From positions 155,505 to 219,504 of the forward strand of contig NZ_JACIET010000003.1 in the NCBI RefSeq assembly GCF_014197015.1: a DNA stretch of 64,000 bases, given 5' to 3'. Positions 7,506 to 17,159 of the stretch are shown in pieces (position 1 is the stretch's first letter; every line of letters starts with the position of its first letter). Under the pieces are notes generated by a model that saw nothing but the letters and a program-made list of their open reading frames with translations, did not search any database and was not told the origin of the DNA. Made by a program: the position numbers and the translations under genes. This DNA comes from Niveibacterium umoris. GTDB taxonomy: Bacteria; Pseudomonadota; Gammaproteobacteria; Burkholderiales; Rhodocyclaceae.

Positions 7506-9533
7506 CTACTCGAAGGATTCATCCTCGCGCAGAAAGCGCCACTGCCCGAGCGGCAAATCGCCCAGCACCACCTTGCCGATACGGATGCGCTTGAGCCCGG
7601 TCACGGTAAGGCCGACCAGCTCACACATCCGGCGGATCTGGCGCTTGCGCCCTTCGCGCAGCACGAAGCGGAGCTGATCCTCGTTGATCCACTCCACCTT
7701 GGCCGGGCGCAGTTGCTTGTCATCGAGTTCGAGGCCGTGGTTCAGCAAGGCCAGCCCTTCCGCGCTCAACTGGCCCTCGACCCGGACGAGGTACTCCTTT
7801 TCGACCGTCGAGTCCTCGCCGATCAGCTGGCGTGCGATGCGTCCGTCCTGCGTCAGCACCAGCAGCCCGGTCGAATCGATGTCCAGCCGCCCGGCCGGCG
7901 CCAGCCCGTGGAAGTGCGCCGGCTTGAGCAGCGGGCCGCCATCCGGCCGGTACTGGCTGGCCTGCGTCACCAGCGAGGCCGCCGGCGGATAGTCGTCTTC
8001 CGGCTGCCCGGAAACAAAACCGACCGGCTTGTGCAGCAGGATCGTCATGCGGGTGCCCTGCAGCTTTGCCGCCTCGGGCGCCAGCGTGATCTTCGCGTCT
8101 GGCTCGGCGCGCCGACCCAGTTCCTTGACCCGCTCGCCATCGACGAAAACCCAGCCGCGCTCGATGTACTCGTCGGCCTCACGGCGCGAGCAGATGCCGC
8201 GCGCAGCCATCAGCTTGGAGATACGCACGCCCTGCGGCAGATCGTCTTCTTCGTCCTCGTCATCCTCGTCGACTTCATGGCGACGGGGGCGCGGCACCAT
8301 GCCCGCGTCGCGCGGCGGCTGCGGGTAACGCCCGCGTTCGCCTGCCGGGCGCGGTGGCCGGTCGCCCCAGGCCGGGCGCTCACCACGCGGCGCGCCGCGG
8401 GTGTCGCGGGCCGGGGCGCGGCCATCGCCAGCGCCCTCGCCACGGCGCGGGCGTTCGTCCCGCGCAAAACCGCTGCCGCCGTCGCGGCGTGGCTGCCCTT
8501 CGCGCCCATAGCCGCCTACGCGCGGCCTGTCGTCGCGATTGAATCCACCCTCGCGTGGTCGATCGGTGCGGTCGAAACCACCGCTGCGCGGCCGATCGTC
8601 GCGGCCAGAAAAGCCTTCACGTCGCGGCGCTTCATCACGATTGAAGCCACCCGGCCCGCGCGGTCGCTCATCGCGGTTGTAACTGCCTTCGCGGCGCGGA
8701 CGTTCGTCACGCGCAAACGAAGCATCGCCGCGCAGCGGACGATCACCCCACTGGCGCTGATCACGCGGCCGACCATCGTCGCGACCGCGCGGCCCTTGCG
8801 CATTCGCGTCGCCACGCGGCCGATCGCCCTGGTAGCGCGGACGCTCACCGGTGTCGCGCGAGCGCTCGCCTTCGTATCGCGGCCTGTCGGATGGCGCACG
8901 CGCGCGATCACCCTCATAACGCGGGCGGTCGGACGGTGCGCGCGCCCGGTCACCTTCGTAGCGCGGCCGATCCGACGGCGCACGCGGGCGATCGCCGTCG
9001 TAGCGGGGCCGATCTCCCTGATAACGCGGGCGATCATCCGGCCCACGGCTGTCGGCACGGGGCGGGCGATCATCACGCTCGAAACGGGGGCGGACATCGT
9101 TGCGGCGCGGGCCACCTTCGCCACGCCGGAAATCGTCGCCGCCGCTGCGGCGGATGTCGTCGGTCGGGTAGTCGCGGCGCGGGGTGCGGGGCCCCTCGTT
9201 TGCGTCGCGGCGCGGCCCGCGCGGGGCATCGCGCCCGTCACGGCCGCCTCGCGGCGCGTCGCCGGCACGTGCCGGCCGCTCGCGCGTGTCACCGCGTTCG
9301 CCACGCGGCTCACCGCGCGGTCGATCGCCCCAGCCGCCCTGGCGGCGGTAGTCCCCATCGCCCGACTGGGCGCGGCGAGGCTCGTCACCCCCTTGCCCGG
9401 ACGCATCGCGCGGCGCATTCGCGGCGGCGCGCTTTCCGGCAATAGCGCGCTCCAGCGCGGCGCGTGCACGCGGGCCGGTACGGGTACCGGTCAGTGAAGG
9501 CCGTTCGGCTTTGGGCTTGTTTGGCTTGTTCAC
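7506..9533 (-). CDS. 23S rRNA pseudouridine synthase (RluB/RluF family) with giant Arg-rich N-terminal extension
   Basis: A 675-residue protein about 2.5 times the family length. The last 245 residues are a normal RsuA/RluB/RluF enzyme: an S4 RNA-binding domain ([24 protein letters not shown], starting near 435) followed by the catalytic domain with [15 protein letters not shown] (nucleophilic Asp near 550) and the [16 protein letters not shown] terminal motif. The first 420 residues are low-complexity and rich in Arg, Asp, Gly and Pro, with repeats of the type [14 protein letters not shown] and [10 protein letters not shown]. They end in an acidic patch ([10 protein letters not shown]). Betaproteobacterial homologues often carry such tails, which probably bind RNA or drive condensation. 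The exact uridine modified is not determinable here. Confidence 0.9.
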   Translation of the reverse strand: MNKPNKPKAERPSLTGTRTGPRARAALERAIAGKRAAANAPRDASGQGGDEPRRAQSGDGDYRRQGGWGDRPRGEPRGERGDTRERPARAGDAPRGGRDGRDAPRGPRRDANEGPRTPRRDYPTDDIRRSGGDDFRRGEGGPRRNDVRPRFERDDRPPRADSRGPDDRPRYQGDRPRYDGDRPRAPSDRPRYEGDRARAPSDRPRYEGDRARAPSDRPRYEGERSRDTGERPRYQGDRPRGDANAQGPRGRDDGRPRDQRQWGDRPLRGDASFARDERPRREGSYNRDERPRGPGGFNRDEAPRREGFSGRDDRPRSGGFDRTDRPREGGFNRDDRPRVGGYGREGQPRRDGGSGFARDERPRRGEGAGDGRAPARDTRGAPRGERPAWGDRPPRPAGERGRYPQPPRDAGMVPRPRRHEVDEDDEDEEDDLPQGVRISKLMAARGICSRREADEYIERGWVFVDGERVKELGRRAEPDAKITLAPEAAKLQGTRMTILLHKPVGFVSGQPEDDYPPAASLVTQASQYRPDGGPLLKPAHFHGLAPAGRLDIDSTGLLVLTQDGRIARQLIGEDSTVEKEYLVRVEGQLSAEGLALLNHGLELDDKQLRPAKVEWINEDQLRFVLREGRKRQIRRMCELVGLTVTGLKRIRIGKVVLGDLPLGQWRFLREDESFE
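8880..9050 (-). repeat. in-gene tandem repeat coding for Arg/Asp/Gly/Pro-rich 14-residue units
   Basis: Within the pseudouridine synthase gene, consecutive units of about 42 nt encode [14 protein letters not shown] and close variants ([19 protein letters not shown]). Near-identical units sit side by side, which implies recent slippage expansion. The more diverged repeat area extends across roughly 8300-9400. Confidence 0.75.
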
Positions 9534-10198
9534 GCGATCTCCAGCAATTCGACTTCGAACACAAGCGTCGCGTTCGGCGGAATCACACCGCCCGCACCAC
9601 GACGGCCATAACCGAGTTGCGGCGGAATCGTCAGCTTGCGGCTGCCACCCACCTTCATGCCGGCGACGCCATCATCCCAGCCACGAATCACCTGGCCGCG
9701 ACCGAGCAGGAAGCTGAACGGTTCGTCGCGATCCTTGCTGGAATCGAACTTCGTCCCGTCAGTCAGCCACCCGGTGTAGTGCACCACCACCGTTCGGCCC
9801 GGTTTGGCTTCAGCGCCGGTGCCGAAGATGACGTCTTCGATGACCAGTTCGCCGCCCACGTCGAGCAACTCGACTTCGAATACCAGCGTCGCGTTGGGCG
9901 GAATCACGCCCCCTGCACCGCGCTCGCCGTAACCGAGTTGCGGCGGAATCGTCAGCTTGCGGCGACCACCGACCTTCATGCCCGCGACACCTTCGTCCCA
10001 GCCACTGATGACCTGTCCGCGTCCAAGGTCAAAACTGAAGGGATCATTGCGATCCTTGCTCGAATCGAATTTGCTGCCGTCGGTCAGCCAGCCGGTGTAA
10101 TGCACGGTGACGGTACCGCCGGTCTTGGCCTCGGCGCCGGTGCCGAGCACGGCGTCTTCGATGATGAGGCCGCTGGCCGTGGTGATCGCTTCGCTCAC
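9530..10198 (-). CDS. tandem-domain FKBP-type peptidyl-prolyl isomerase
   Basis: A 222-residue cytoplasmic protein made of two complete FKBP domains joined head to tail, residues about 8-112 and 113-222. Each has the full core: [24 protein letters not shown](S/R)GWD(E/D)[20 protein letters not shown] and [17 protein letters not shown]. Most betaproteobacterial homologues are single-domain proteins of about 110-120 residues, so this looks like an internal duplication. I chose GTG 10198 because GCAGGAGA lies just upstream. The gene overlaps the pseudouridine synthase start by 4 nt, so the two are translationally coupled. Confidence 0.92.
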   Translation of the reverse strand: MSEAITTASGLIIEDAVLGTGAEAKTGGTVTVHYTGWLTDGSKFDSSKDRNDPFSFDLGRGQVISGWDEGVAGMKVGGRRKLTIPPQLGYGERGAGGVIPPNATLVFEVELLDVGGELVIEDVIFGTGAEAKPGRTVVVHYTGWLTDGTKFDSSKDRDEPFSFLLGRGQVIRGWDDGVAGMKVGGSRKLTIPPQLGYGRRGAGGVIPPNATLVFEVELLEIA

Positions 10199-10404
10199 GG
10201 GAAATCTCCTGCTGAAAAGGGAAACGCCGGACGGCGCTCGAAGGCGGTCCGGCGTGCTACGCGCGTAGTATCTCACGACGCCTCTCATTTAGGGCGCCCG
10301 ATGCGCTTGCCCTTGTCACCGGCCGGTGCTTGGCGCAGAGCAAGTGCGCCGAACGCCAACGCGGGTGCGCCGGCTAGGGGTATTCCCTCGCGCACCCGCC
10401 GCAT

Positions 10405-10418
10405 TTGATCCAGATCGA
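10405..10418 (+). promoter_or_regulatory. FNR/ANR-like box before the ferritin-like gene
   Basis: TTGAT-CCAG-ATCGA matches the FNR consensus TTGATNNNNATCAA at nine of ten defined positions. Its centre is about 41-42 nt upstream of the start expected from a plausible -10 (TAGATT, 10442-10447). That is the class II activation position. Confidence 0.55.
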
Positions 10419-10489
10419 TTCGCGCTTGGCTGCGCTGCGTCTAGATTGAATGAAGCGCGCACCCCAGATTGCGCTGGAGGAGAACGTTC

Positions 10490-10966
10490 ATGAGCTTGCA
10501 ACCGGTTCGGTCGGTACCCGAGTTTTATGCTCGCGCCATTGCCATAGAACGCGAAGCGATCGCCTGCTACAACGACTTCGCGGGGCGGATGGAGGCGCTT
10601 GGCAACGCCGAAACCGCGCAGTTGTTCCGCGAGATCGCGCGTCAGGAAGAAGGCCATGCGCAAGAACTGGTGCGCTGCGCAGACGGCTGCCGCATGCCGG
10701 CCATCAGCAGCGCCAGCGTTCCGCCCCCGCTCAGCATCGCCGGCGATTCGGCGGCCTTGATCGAAGCCTCGCTGAGTCCGATCGGTGCGATCCAGATTGC
10801 CATGAGTGCGGAGCGACGTGCCGTCAGCTTCTACCAGAACGTGAGCCTGACCTCGCCTGACCCGGTCGTAAGGGAACTGGCCGAGAGCATGATTCTCGAA
10901 GAGTTCGAGCATTTGCAGTTGCTCGAACGGCTGGCGGCAAGGCTTGACGCCAAACCGGCGCACTAG
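10490..10966 (+). CDS. ferritin-like / rubrerythrin-type diiron protein
   Basis: A 158-residue four-helix-bundle protein. Two helix pairs each offer a Glu plus an ExxH-type ligand set: EREAIACYNDF with ARQEEGHAQEL, and SAERRAVSFYQ with ILEEFEHLQLLERL. These are the carboxylate/His ligands of a non-haem diiron site. No rubredoxin-like Cys4 domain is present, so this is the erythrin-only type, linked in general to peroxide or iron handling in the cytoplasm. ATG 10490 is set by a strong GGAGGAG site 7 nt upstream. The FNR-like box upstream suggests expression when oxygen is low. Confidence 0.8.
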   Translation: MSLQPVRSVPEFYARAIAIEREAIACYNDFAGRMEALGNAETAQLFREIARQEEGHAQELVRCADGCRMPAISSASVPPPLSIAGDSAALIEASLSPIGAIQIAMSAERRAVSFYQNVSLTSPDPVVRELAESMILEEFEHLQLLERLAARLDAKPAH

Positions 10967-11093
10967 GCCCGCGCCACAACGGCGTCAGCAAATGCCCTTC
11001 GCGGCCGGGCCGGTGTTGGCCTTGCCGCTGCGGGCTTGCGGAGGCAGCGCGTTCCGCGCGATAGTCAGCGCATCGTCTTCTCATTGCCGCTAG

Positions 11094-12110
11094 ATGCCCT
11101 CACCCCGTCGCGCCACCACTGGCGTCGAGATTGCCGCTTGGCTGCTTACCGGCGCTGCGCTCATCTCGGTGCTCCTGCTGCATCTTGTGCCCCCCCTGCT
11201 CGCCGGGCTGCTCGTCTTCGAACTGGTCGCCCTGATCAGCCCTTTCTTTGCGCGCGCGATTCCGAACCAGCGCGCCAAGCTCGTCGTGGTCACCTTGCTT
11301 TCGATCATCGTGGTCGCAGCGCTGGTGGGTACCGTCATTGCCGTTGCGCGCGTGCTGGGGCAGGAAGTCGGCAGCGCCGCCGGACTCTTCGGCAAGCTCT
11401 CCTTGCTGCTCGAAGACGTGCGTACCGTATTGCCGCCCTGGTTGATCAATTACCTTCCGGCCGACCCGGACGCGCTGGAGCACAGCATTGGCGCCTGGCT
11501 TTCAACGCATGCGAAACAATTGCAGACCACCGGCGCCGCGTTCGGCCGCGGCTTCGTCAAGGCGTTGCTGGGCATGGTGATCGGCGCGATGCTCGCGCTT
11601 CACGAAGTCCAGCCCAATCACGCCAGCGGCCCCCTGGCGACGGCGCTGCGCGGCTGCGCGATGCGTCTGGCGCAAGCCTTCCGGCGCGTGGTGTTCGCCC
11701 AGTTCTGGATCTCGGCGATCAACACGACGCTGACGGCGGTCTTCCTGCTGCTGGTCTTGCCCCTGTTCGGCGTACATCTGCCGCTGGTCAAGACGATGAT
11801 CGCGATCACCTTCTTTGCCGGCCTGCTGCCAGTGATCGGGAATCTGGTGTCGAACACGCTGATCACGTTCATCGCGCTGTCGATCTCGGTGCAGATCGCG
11901 GCCGCCGCACTGGTGTTCCTGATCGTCGTGCACAAGCTGGAGTATTTCCTGAACGCGCGCATCGTCGGCGGCCACATCGATGCACGCGCCTGGGAACTGC
12001 TGATCGCGATGCTGGTGTTCGAATCGGCCTTCGGGCTTGCCGGCCTGATCGCTGCGCCAGTGTTCTATGCCTTCATCAAAGCTGAGTTGCGCAGTCGCGG
12101 CCTGGTCTAG
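11094..12110 (+). CDS. AI-2E family (PerM/TqsA-like) membrane transporter
   Basis: A 338-residue inner-membrane protein with about seven hydrophobic helices. It has a central amphipathic region (EDVRTVLPPWLINYLP) and the conserved C-terminal block with FFAGLLPVIGNLVSNTLI and FLIVVHKLEYFLNARIVGGHIDARAWELL. This pattern defines the AI-2E exporter/PerM family. Members have been linked to autoinducer-2 export, sodium/proton exchange or general permease roles, so the cargo here is open. Its stop is 43 nt before the next gene's ATG. Confidence 0.85.
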   Translation: MPSPRRATTGVEIAAWLLTGAALISVLLLHLVPPLLAGLLVFELVALISPFFARAIPNQRAKLVVVTLLSIIVVAALVGTVIAVARVLGQEVGSAAGLFGKLSLLLEDVRTVLPPWLINYLPADPDALEHSIGAWLSTHAKQLQTTGAAFGRGFVKALLGMVIGAMLALHEVQPNHASGPLATALRGCAMRLAQAFRRVVFAQFWISAINTTLTAVFLLLVLPLFGVHLPLVKTMIAITFFAGLLPVIGNLVSNTLITFIALSISVQIAAAALVFLIVVHKLEYFLNARIVGGHIDARAWELLIAMLVFESAFGLAGLIAAPVFYAFIKAELRSRGLV

Positions 12111-12153
12111 CCCTGGACACCATGAACCCCAAGCAATCAACGCCCGCTGCCCG

Positions 12154-13302
12154 ATGATCGACGTTCCCACCCTTCTCACCGTGCTGTGCCTGGACTGCGT
12201 AGCGCTCGCACTGACGCTGCTCGCCATGCAGATCGGCCGCATGAAGGATGGACAGACCCAATGGTTCTCGGCCTTGATCTGCCAGGCCATTGCAGTCGCG
12301 CTGTTTGTCTGGATGGCCTACACGCCCCCCACGCCGACCGTCATTGTCAGCAGCATCGTGCTGCTGTCCGCGAGCTTTTCCTTGTATGCCGCGTCGATGG
12401 CGGCGTTTGCCAACGCACGGCTGCCGCGTCTCGCGCTGGTCCTGCCGCCGGTATTGCTGGGCCTCCAGCACGCGCACTGGGTCGACGACTTTGCCGCGCG
12501 CGCACTTTGCTCGAACGCCGTGTTCGCTTTCCAGCTGGGGCTCTGCGCGTGGCCGCTGGTCCGCATGCCGGCAGACGGCAAGGCACACTATCGCTGGCTG
12601 GTCAGCGCGAGTTTCCTGCTCGGCGCTTTTTCAATGCTGCTGCGCTTGGGGGAGCTCGTATTTGCGCCCGAGCGCCTGCCCGATCTGTCGGTCAGCGAAC
12701 CGATCAACGCGACCGGCGTGTGGCTCAACCACCTCAACCTGATTCTCAGCAACCTCGGGATTGCACTGATGCACCAGGCCCGCGCGCGCGCCGCGGCGGA
12801 TCAGCTCGCCACCCGGGATGCCCTGACCGAGCTGTTCAACCGGCGATCGTTCATGCTCCAGGCCGCGCGCGAAGTCCTGCGCGCCGAACGCAGCGAACAA
12901 CCGCTGTCGGTGCTCATCATCGATCCCGACCACTTCCGGCAAATCAACGCGACCTATGGCAGCCTGGCCGGCGACCGCGTCTTGCGCCACCTCGCGCAAC
13001 AGACCGAGGCGCTGCTGCGCGGCCAGGATCTGTGCGCCCGTTACGGTGACGAGGAAATCGCGATCCTGCTCCCCGATACGCCCCAAGGTGGCGCACACAC
13101 ACTGGCAGAGCGACTGCGCGAACACATTGCCAAACAGTATGTCGGGCCAGACATGGTGCGCTACACCGTGAGCATCGGCACTGCCAGCCTCAAGCAGGGC
13201 GAACGCGACGCCGCGACCTTGGTGGCCCGCGCCGAGGCCTCGCTGGCTGTGGCCAAGCAGGCCGGCCGCAACCGCGTCGCACCCGCAGGCGAAGCCGCAT
13301 GA
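12154..13302 (+). CDS. membrane GGDEF protein with altered active site (first of a coupled pair)
   Basis: A 382-residue protein with six or so N-terminal membrane helices (residues 1-215) and a C-terminal GGDEF fold. The signature that should read GG(D/E)EF is GDEEI, and the partner motif reads DPDHFRQINATYG, where the usual ND is NA. GTP binding or catalysis is therefore likely weakened, although the first metal Asp remains. The gene overlaps the next one by 4 nt (ATGA), so both products are probably made together. I chose ATG 12154 as the start because upstream codons would run into the transporter gene. Confidence 0.85.
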   Translation: MIDVPTLLTVLCLDCVALALTLLAMQIGRMKDGQTQWFSALICQAIAVALFVWMAYTPPTPTVIVSSIVLLSASFSLYAASMAAFANARLPRLALVLPPVLLGLQHAHWVDDFAARALCSNAVFAFQLGLCAWPLVRMPADGKAHYRWLVSASFLLGAFSMLLRLGELVFAPERLPDLSVSEPINATGVWLNHLNLILSNLGIALMHQARARAAADQLATRDALTELFNRRSFMLQAAREVLRAERSEQPLSVLIIDPDHFRQINATYGSLAGDRVLRHLAQQTEALLRGQDLCARYGDEEIAILLPDTPQGGAHTLAERLREHIAKQYVGPDMVRYTVSIGTASLKQGERDAATLVARAEASLAVAKQAGRNRVAPAGEAA

Positions 13303-14477
13303 TGCTCGACGCCTTCACGATGCAGTTTGCAACCGTTTTGACGGCGCTGGCGCTGGTGACCGGCCTGCTGGTGGCGAACGAGAACCTACGGCGACATGAG
13401 GCGCTGCGGCTCTGGCTGGCCGGCCTCGCGCTTTTCGGCATCGGCGTCACCGCCTTCATGCTGCAGAAACAGTTGCCGCTGCGCCTGAGCATCGCGCTCA
13501 CGGCGCTGTGCACTTACGGCGGCGTCATGTTGCTGCTGACAGCGGTGCTCGCTCTGAGCGGGCGGCGCGCACCGGCATGGCTGCTGGTGTTGCCGATCGC
13601 CGCGCTGACGGTGGCGCAAATGTTCCAGACCGAAGACGCTGATTCGCGCCGGCTCCTCAACGCGATCGTCGGCGTCGCGCTCTACGTCGCGGCCGCTTTT
13701 GCGGCCCTGCACCCGGTGCAGGGTGTTTCGCGCCGCGCACGGCTGGTGCTGGCGAGCAGCTTGCTGCTCGGGGCCGCGGCCTACGCCTTCCGCATCCACG
13801 CGGTGATGCAGCCAATCCTGGCCGGGACGCAGCGCAGCGGCATCGACACCAGCCATGTGCTGCTGCTGATTGCTTCACTGCTGGCAAGCACCATCGCGAT
13901 GGTGCTGATTCACTATGAACGCGAGGGCGAGCACAGCCACCGCCTTGCCACCCTCGACCCGCAGACCGGTGCCTACAACCGCCGCACCCTGTTCGATCTT
14001 GGGCAACGCGAGCTGGCGCGGGCCCAGCGGCGCGAGCGGCCCTTGTGCGCCGTGGTGCTGCGTATCGACGAGCGACCGGCAGGCCAGGAACCGCGGCTCC
14101 CGCACGAAGATGAACGCGCGCTCTTGCACCTTGCCGAACTCGCGACCAGCACGCTGCAGCGCCAGGACCTGTTCGGACGCCTTGGCAGCGCGGAGTTCTG
14201 CATCGTGCTGCCGGACACTGCGCTGGACGGTGCGATGCAGGTTGCCGAACGGCTTCGCCTGCGCGCAGAAACCGTGTCGCAGACCGAGTGTGGCGTGGCC
14301 TACACGGTATCGCTCAGCGCAGCGGAGCGCGCGCCGAGCGAGCTTTCGTTCATGCATCTGAGCACGCGCGCGCAAACGGCCTTGCTCGCCGCCGAAGCGC
14401 CCAATCAGGTGGTGCAAGACATCGACGGGCAGAACGGCAGCCGCGCACGCGTCACGCAGGCCTTCGAGCCCGGCTGA
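13299..14477 (+). CDS. membrane protein with degenerate GGDEF domain (second of a coupled pair)
   Basis: A 392-residue protein with the same plan as its upstream neighbour: six to seven membrane helices (1-210) and a GGDEF-like domain. The signature is GSAEF and the first motif has become VLRIDERPAGQEPRL, so neither the metal site nor the GTP pocket is intact. It is almost certainly not a cyclase. Since it is translationally coupled to another weak GGDEF protein, the pair may form a hetero-complex that senses a membrane signal. That is inference. A convergent ATPase gene ends 7 nt downstream. Confidence 0.82.
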   Translation: MMLDAFTMQFATVLTALALVTGLLVANENLRRHEALRLWLAGLALFGIGVTAFMLQKQLPLRLSIALTALCTYGGVMLLLTAVLALSGRRAPAWLLVLPIAALTVAQMFQTEDADSRRLLNAIVGVALYVAAAFAALHPVQGVSRRARLVLASSLLLGAAAYAFRIHAVMQPILAGTQRSGIDTSHVLLLIASLLASTIAMVLIHYEREGEHSHRLATLDPQTGAYNRRTLFDLGQRELARAQRRERPLCAVVLRIDERPAGQEPRLPHEDERALLHLAELATSTLQRQDLFGRLGSAEFCIVLPDTALDGAMQVAERLRLRAETVSQTECGVAYTVSLSAAERAPSELSFMHLSTRAQTALLAAEAPNQVVQDIDGQNGSRARVTQAFEPG

Positions 14478-14483
14478 GGTCGC

Positions 14484-17159
14484 TCACCGCTGGCGGTGCC
14501 GTTTGGGGTGACGGATCAGTTTCTCCGCACCGACGATCAGATTCACCAGAGCGCCGATCAAAAGGATGTCACCCCAGCTTGCGGCATCGATCGCGACGCT
14601 GCCGAAGGCCGCCTGCATCAGCGGTGCGTAGGTAAAGGCCAGTTGCAGAAGGGCCATGCCGGCAATACCGGCCCACAGCGAGAGATTCGAGAACACGCCC
14701 ACACTCCACCAGCTGTGCAGCAGCGAGCGGCAGTTGAGCAGGTAGGCCATCTCGCCGAACACGAAGACGTTGACCGCCGCGGTCCGGGCGTAGTCGACGC
14801 TGTGCCCGGCGGCCAGCTCACGTTCGAACAGCCCGAATGCGCCGACCACCAGCAGGCTGCCGGCAAGCACCACCCGTGCCGTCAGCGCACGCGTCAGGAT
14901 GGGCTCTGACGGGGCGCGCGGCGGGCGCGTCATGACATCGCGCTCGATCGGCTCGAAGGCGAGCGGCAAGCCGAGCAGCAGCACGGTGCTCATGTTGATC
15001 CACAGGATCTGCAGCGGGGTGATCGGCAATGCCACGCCAGCGAGGACGGCCACCATGATCACCACCCCTTCGGCGAAGTTGGTCGGCAGCGTCCATACGA
15101 TGAACTTGAGCAGGTTGTCGTACACGCCGCGCCCCTCTTCCACCGCAGCTTCGATCGAGGCGAAATTGTCGTCAGTCAGCACCATGTCGGCGGACTCCTT
15201 CGCGACATCGGTGCCGCCCTGCCCCATGGCCACGCCGATATCCGCCTGACGCAGCGCCGGCGCATCGTTGACGCCATCGCCGGTCATCGCGACCACCTCG
15301 CCGCGTGCCTGCAAGGCTTCCACCAGCCGCAGCTTCTGCTCCGGCTCGACACGTGCGAACACCGACACCCGGCCTACCGCTGCGTCCAGCGCTGCTTCGT
15401 CCAGTGCCGCCAGTTCGCGTCCGGTCATCACGCCCGAGTCTTCGCTGCCGATGCCCAGCGCGCCGGCAATCCCCGCCGCGGTCGTGGCGTGATCGCCGGT
15501 GATCATCACTACGCGAATGCCCGCCGCCTTGCAGCGCGCGACGGCAGCCATCGCCTCATCTCGCGGCGGGTCGACCATGCCCTGGAGGCCAAGGAACACG
15601 AGTCCCTTGCCGATCGCGTCGCGCTCGATCCGGTCGGCCGGGTGAGGGCCGCAGGCGAAGGCAAGCACCCGCATGCCGCGCGCTGCCATGGCCTCGGCCG
15701 CCGCATGGATGGCGCCGCTGTCGATCGGTACGCGGTCGCCATTGGCATCGAGCGCGCTGTCGCAACACCCCAGCACCCGCTCCAGCGCGCCCTTGAGCCA
15801 CAAGCGCTGCCCGTCGCCGTTGCGGTTGAGGGTCGCCATGTACTGGTAGCGTGCGTCGAAAGGCAGTTCGTCGGTCCGCGGGTGGGATGCGCGCAAGCCT
15901 TCGACATCGAGCCCGCCGCGCGTGGCGGCGAGCAGCAGCGACCACTCGGTCGGGTCGCCGGAAAAGACGTAGTCATCGCCTTCGACGCGCATCTGCGCGT
16001 CATTGCAGAGGATGCCGGCGCTCAGCAGCGGCGCCAGCGCCGCGTTGGCGACGGGTGCGCCAGCGCCGGGCCGAATCCGCCCGCTCTTCGGCGAGCCGCC
16101 GCCCTCCACCGTGTAGCCGAATCCGCCGACGAGCAGCTCGGTGACCGTCATGCGGTTCTGCGTCAGCGTGCCGGTCTTGTCCGAACAGATCACGGTCACA
16201 CTGCCGAGCGCCTCGACCGCGGGCAAGCGGCGGATCACCGCCGCGCGGCGCGCCATGCGGCCGACGCCGATTGCCAGCGTGATCGTCAGGGCTGCCGGCA
16301 GCCCTTCCGGGATCGCGCCGACGGCCAGCGCAACGGCCGCCATCAGCATGTCTGGAACGGTTTCGCCGCGCGCAAGACCGACACCAAAGGTCAGCGCCGC
16401 AAGGACGACGATGATCCACAGCATCAGATTGGAAAACACGGCAAGCCGCCGCGTCAGCGGCGTCGCCAGCAGCGGCGCGGCATCGATCAGCGCGGCAATG
16501 TGACCGACCTCGGTACGTCCGCCGGTGGCGACGACCACGCCTCGCGCCCTGCCCCGCAGCACATGGGAGCCGGCGTAGGCCATGCACAAGCGCTCACCGA
16601 GGGCAGCTTCGACCGCAACCGGGTCCGCTGCCTTCGCCACCGGCAGACTCTCGCCGGTGAGCATCGACTCGTCCACCGTGAGGTCGCGCACGCGCACAAG
16701 CCGCAAATCGGCCGGCACGCGGTCGCCGGGATCGAGCAAGACGATATCGCCCGCGACCAGGGCGGAAGACGCCACGCGCGTCCGCTCGCCATTCCTGACA
16801 ACGCTGGTGAGCGCCGCAACCTGGCGTGCCAGCGCCGCAATGGCGGCCTGTGCGCGGACCTCTTGCGCCGCCCCGACGATCGCGTTGATCAGCACGACGA
16901 GGAAAATCACGCCGGCGTCGACCCATTCACCCAGGGCCAGCGCCAATACCCCGGCCGCCAGCAGGATGTAGATCAGCGGCTCGCGCAGCTGTGTGAGGAA
17001 GCGCGCGAACGGCCCGGCGGGCGGCTTCCCGCTGATCTGGTTGGGGCCGTCCCGGGCGATGCGGCGGGCAACCTCGTTCTCGTCAAGGCCACGCGCAGCA
17101 TCGACTTCGAACGCCGCAAGGCACTCGTCGGCCGCACTGGCGTGCCAGGGCCGCGACAT
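14484..17159 (-). CDS. P-type cation-transporting ATPase (type II, Ca2+/SERCA-PMR1-like)
   Basis: An 891-residue ATP-driven cation pump with ten predicted membrane helices. It has the N-terminal cation ATPase domain, actuator motif TGES, PEGLP in helix M4, phosphorylation site SDKTGTLT (Asp327), and hinge TGDGVNDAPALRQADIGVAMG. The PEGL motif and overall length match type IIA/IIB pumps that export calcium or manganese, but ion choice is not certain. The start codon shares one base with the stop of the upstream hydroxyacid dehydrogenase gene (TGATG), so the two are coupled. Confidence 0.9.
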   Translation of the reverse strand: MSRPWHASAADECLAAFEVDAARGLDENEVARRIARDGPNQISGKPPAGPFARFLTQLREPLIYILLAAGVLALALGEWVDAGVIFLVVLINAIVGAAQEVRAQAAIAALARQVAALTSVVRNGERTRVASSALVAGDIVLLDPGDRVPADLRLVRVRDLTVDESMLTGESLPVAKAADPVAVEAALGERLCMAYAGSHVLRGRARGVVVATGGRTEVGHIAALIDAAPLLATPLTRRLAVFSNLMLWIIVVLAALTFGVGLARGETVPDMLMAAVALAVGAIPEGLPAALTITLAIGVGRMARRAAVIRRLPAVEALGSVTVICSDKTGTLTQNRMTVTELLVGGFGYTVEGGGSPKSGRIRPGAGAPVANAALAPLLSAGILCNDAQMRVEGDDYVFSGDPTEWSLLLAATRGGLDVEGLRASHPRTDELPFDARYQYMATLNRNGDGQRLWLKGALERVLGCCDSALDANGDRVPIDSGAIHAAAEAMAARGMRVLAFACGPHPADRIERDAIGKGLVFLGLQGMVDPPRDEAMAAVARCKAAGIRVVMITGDHATTAAGIAGALGIGSEDSGVMTGRELAALDEAALDAAVGRVSVFARVEPEQKLRLVEALQARGEVVAMTGDGVNDAPALRQADIGVAMGQGGTDVAKESADMVLTDDNFASIEAAVEEGRGVYDNLLKFIVWTLPTNFAEGVVIMVAVLAGVALPITPLQILWINMSTVLLLGLPLAFEPIERDVMTRPPRAPSEPILTRALTARVVLAGSLLVVGAFGLFERELAAGHSVDYARTAAVNVFVFGEMAYLLNCRSLLHSWWSVGVFSNLSLWAGIAGMALLQLAFTYAPLMQAAFGSVAIDAASWGDILLIGALVNLIVGAEKLIRHPKRHRQR

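Noticed and set aside
8300..9400. CRISPR-like array
   Set aside because: The repeats are contiguous, code in one frame for an Arg-rich tail and have no spacers or cas genes.
7713..9497. 594-residue ORF on the plus strand opposite the pseudouridine synthase
   Set aside because: It is the antisense shadow of the Arg-rich repeat gene. Its sequence is low-complexity Ala/Arg/Thr with no domain, and the minus-strand frame has clear S4 and catalytic motifs.
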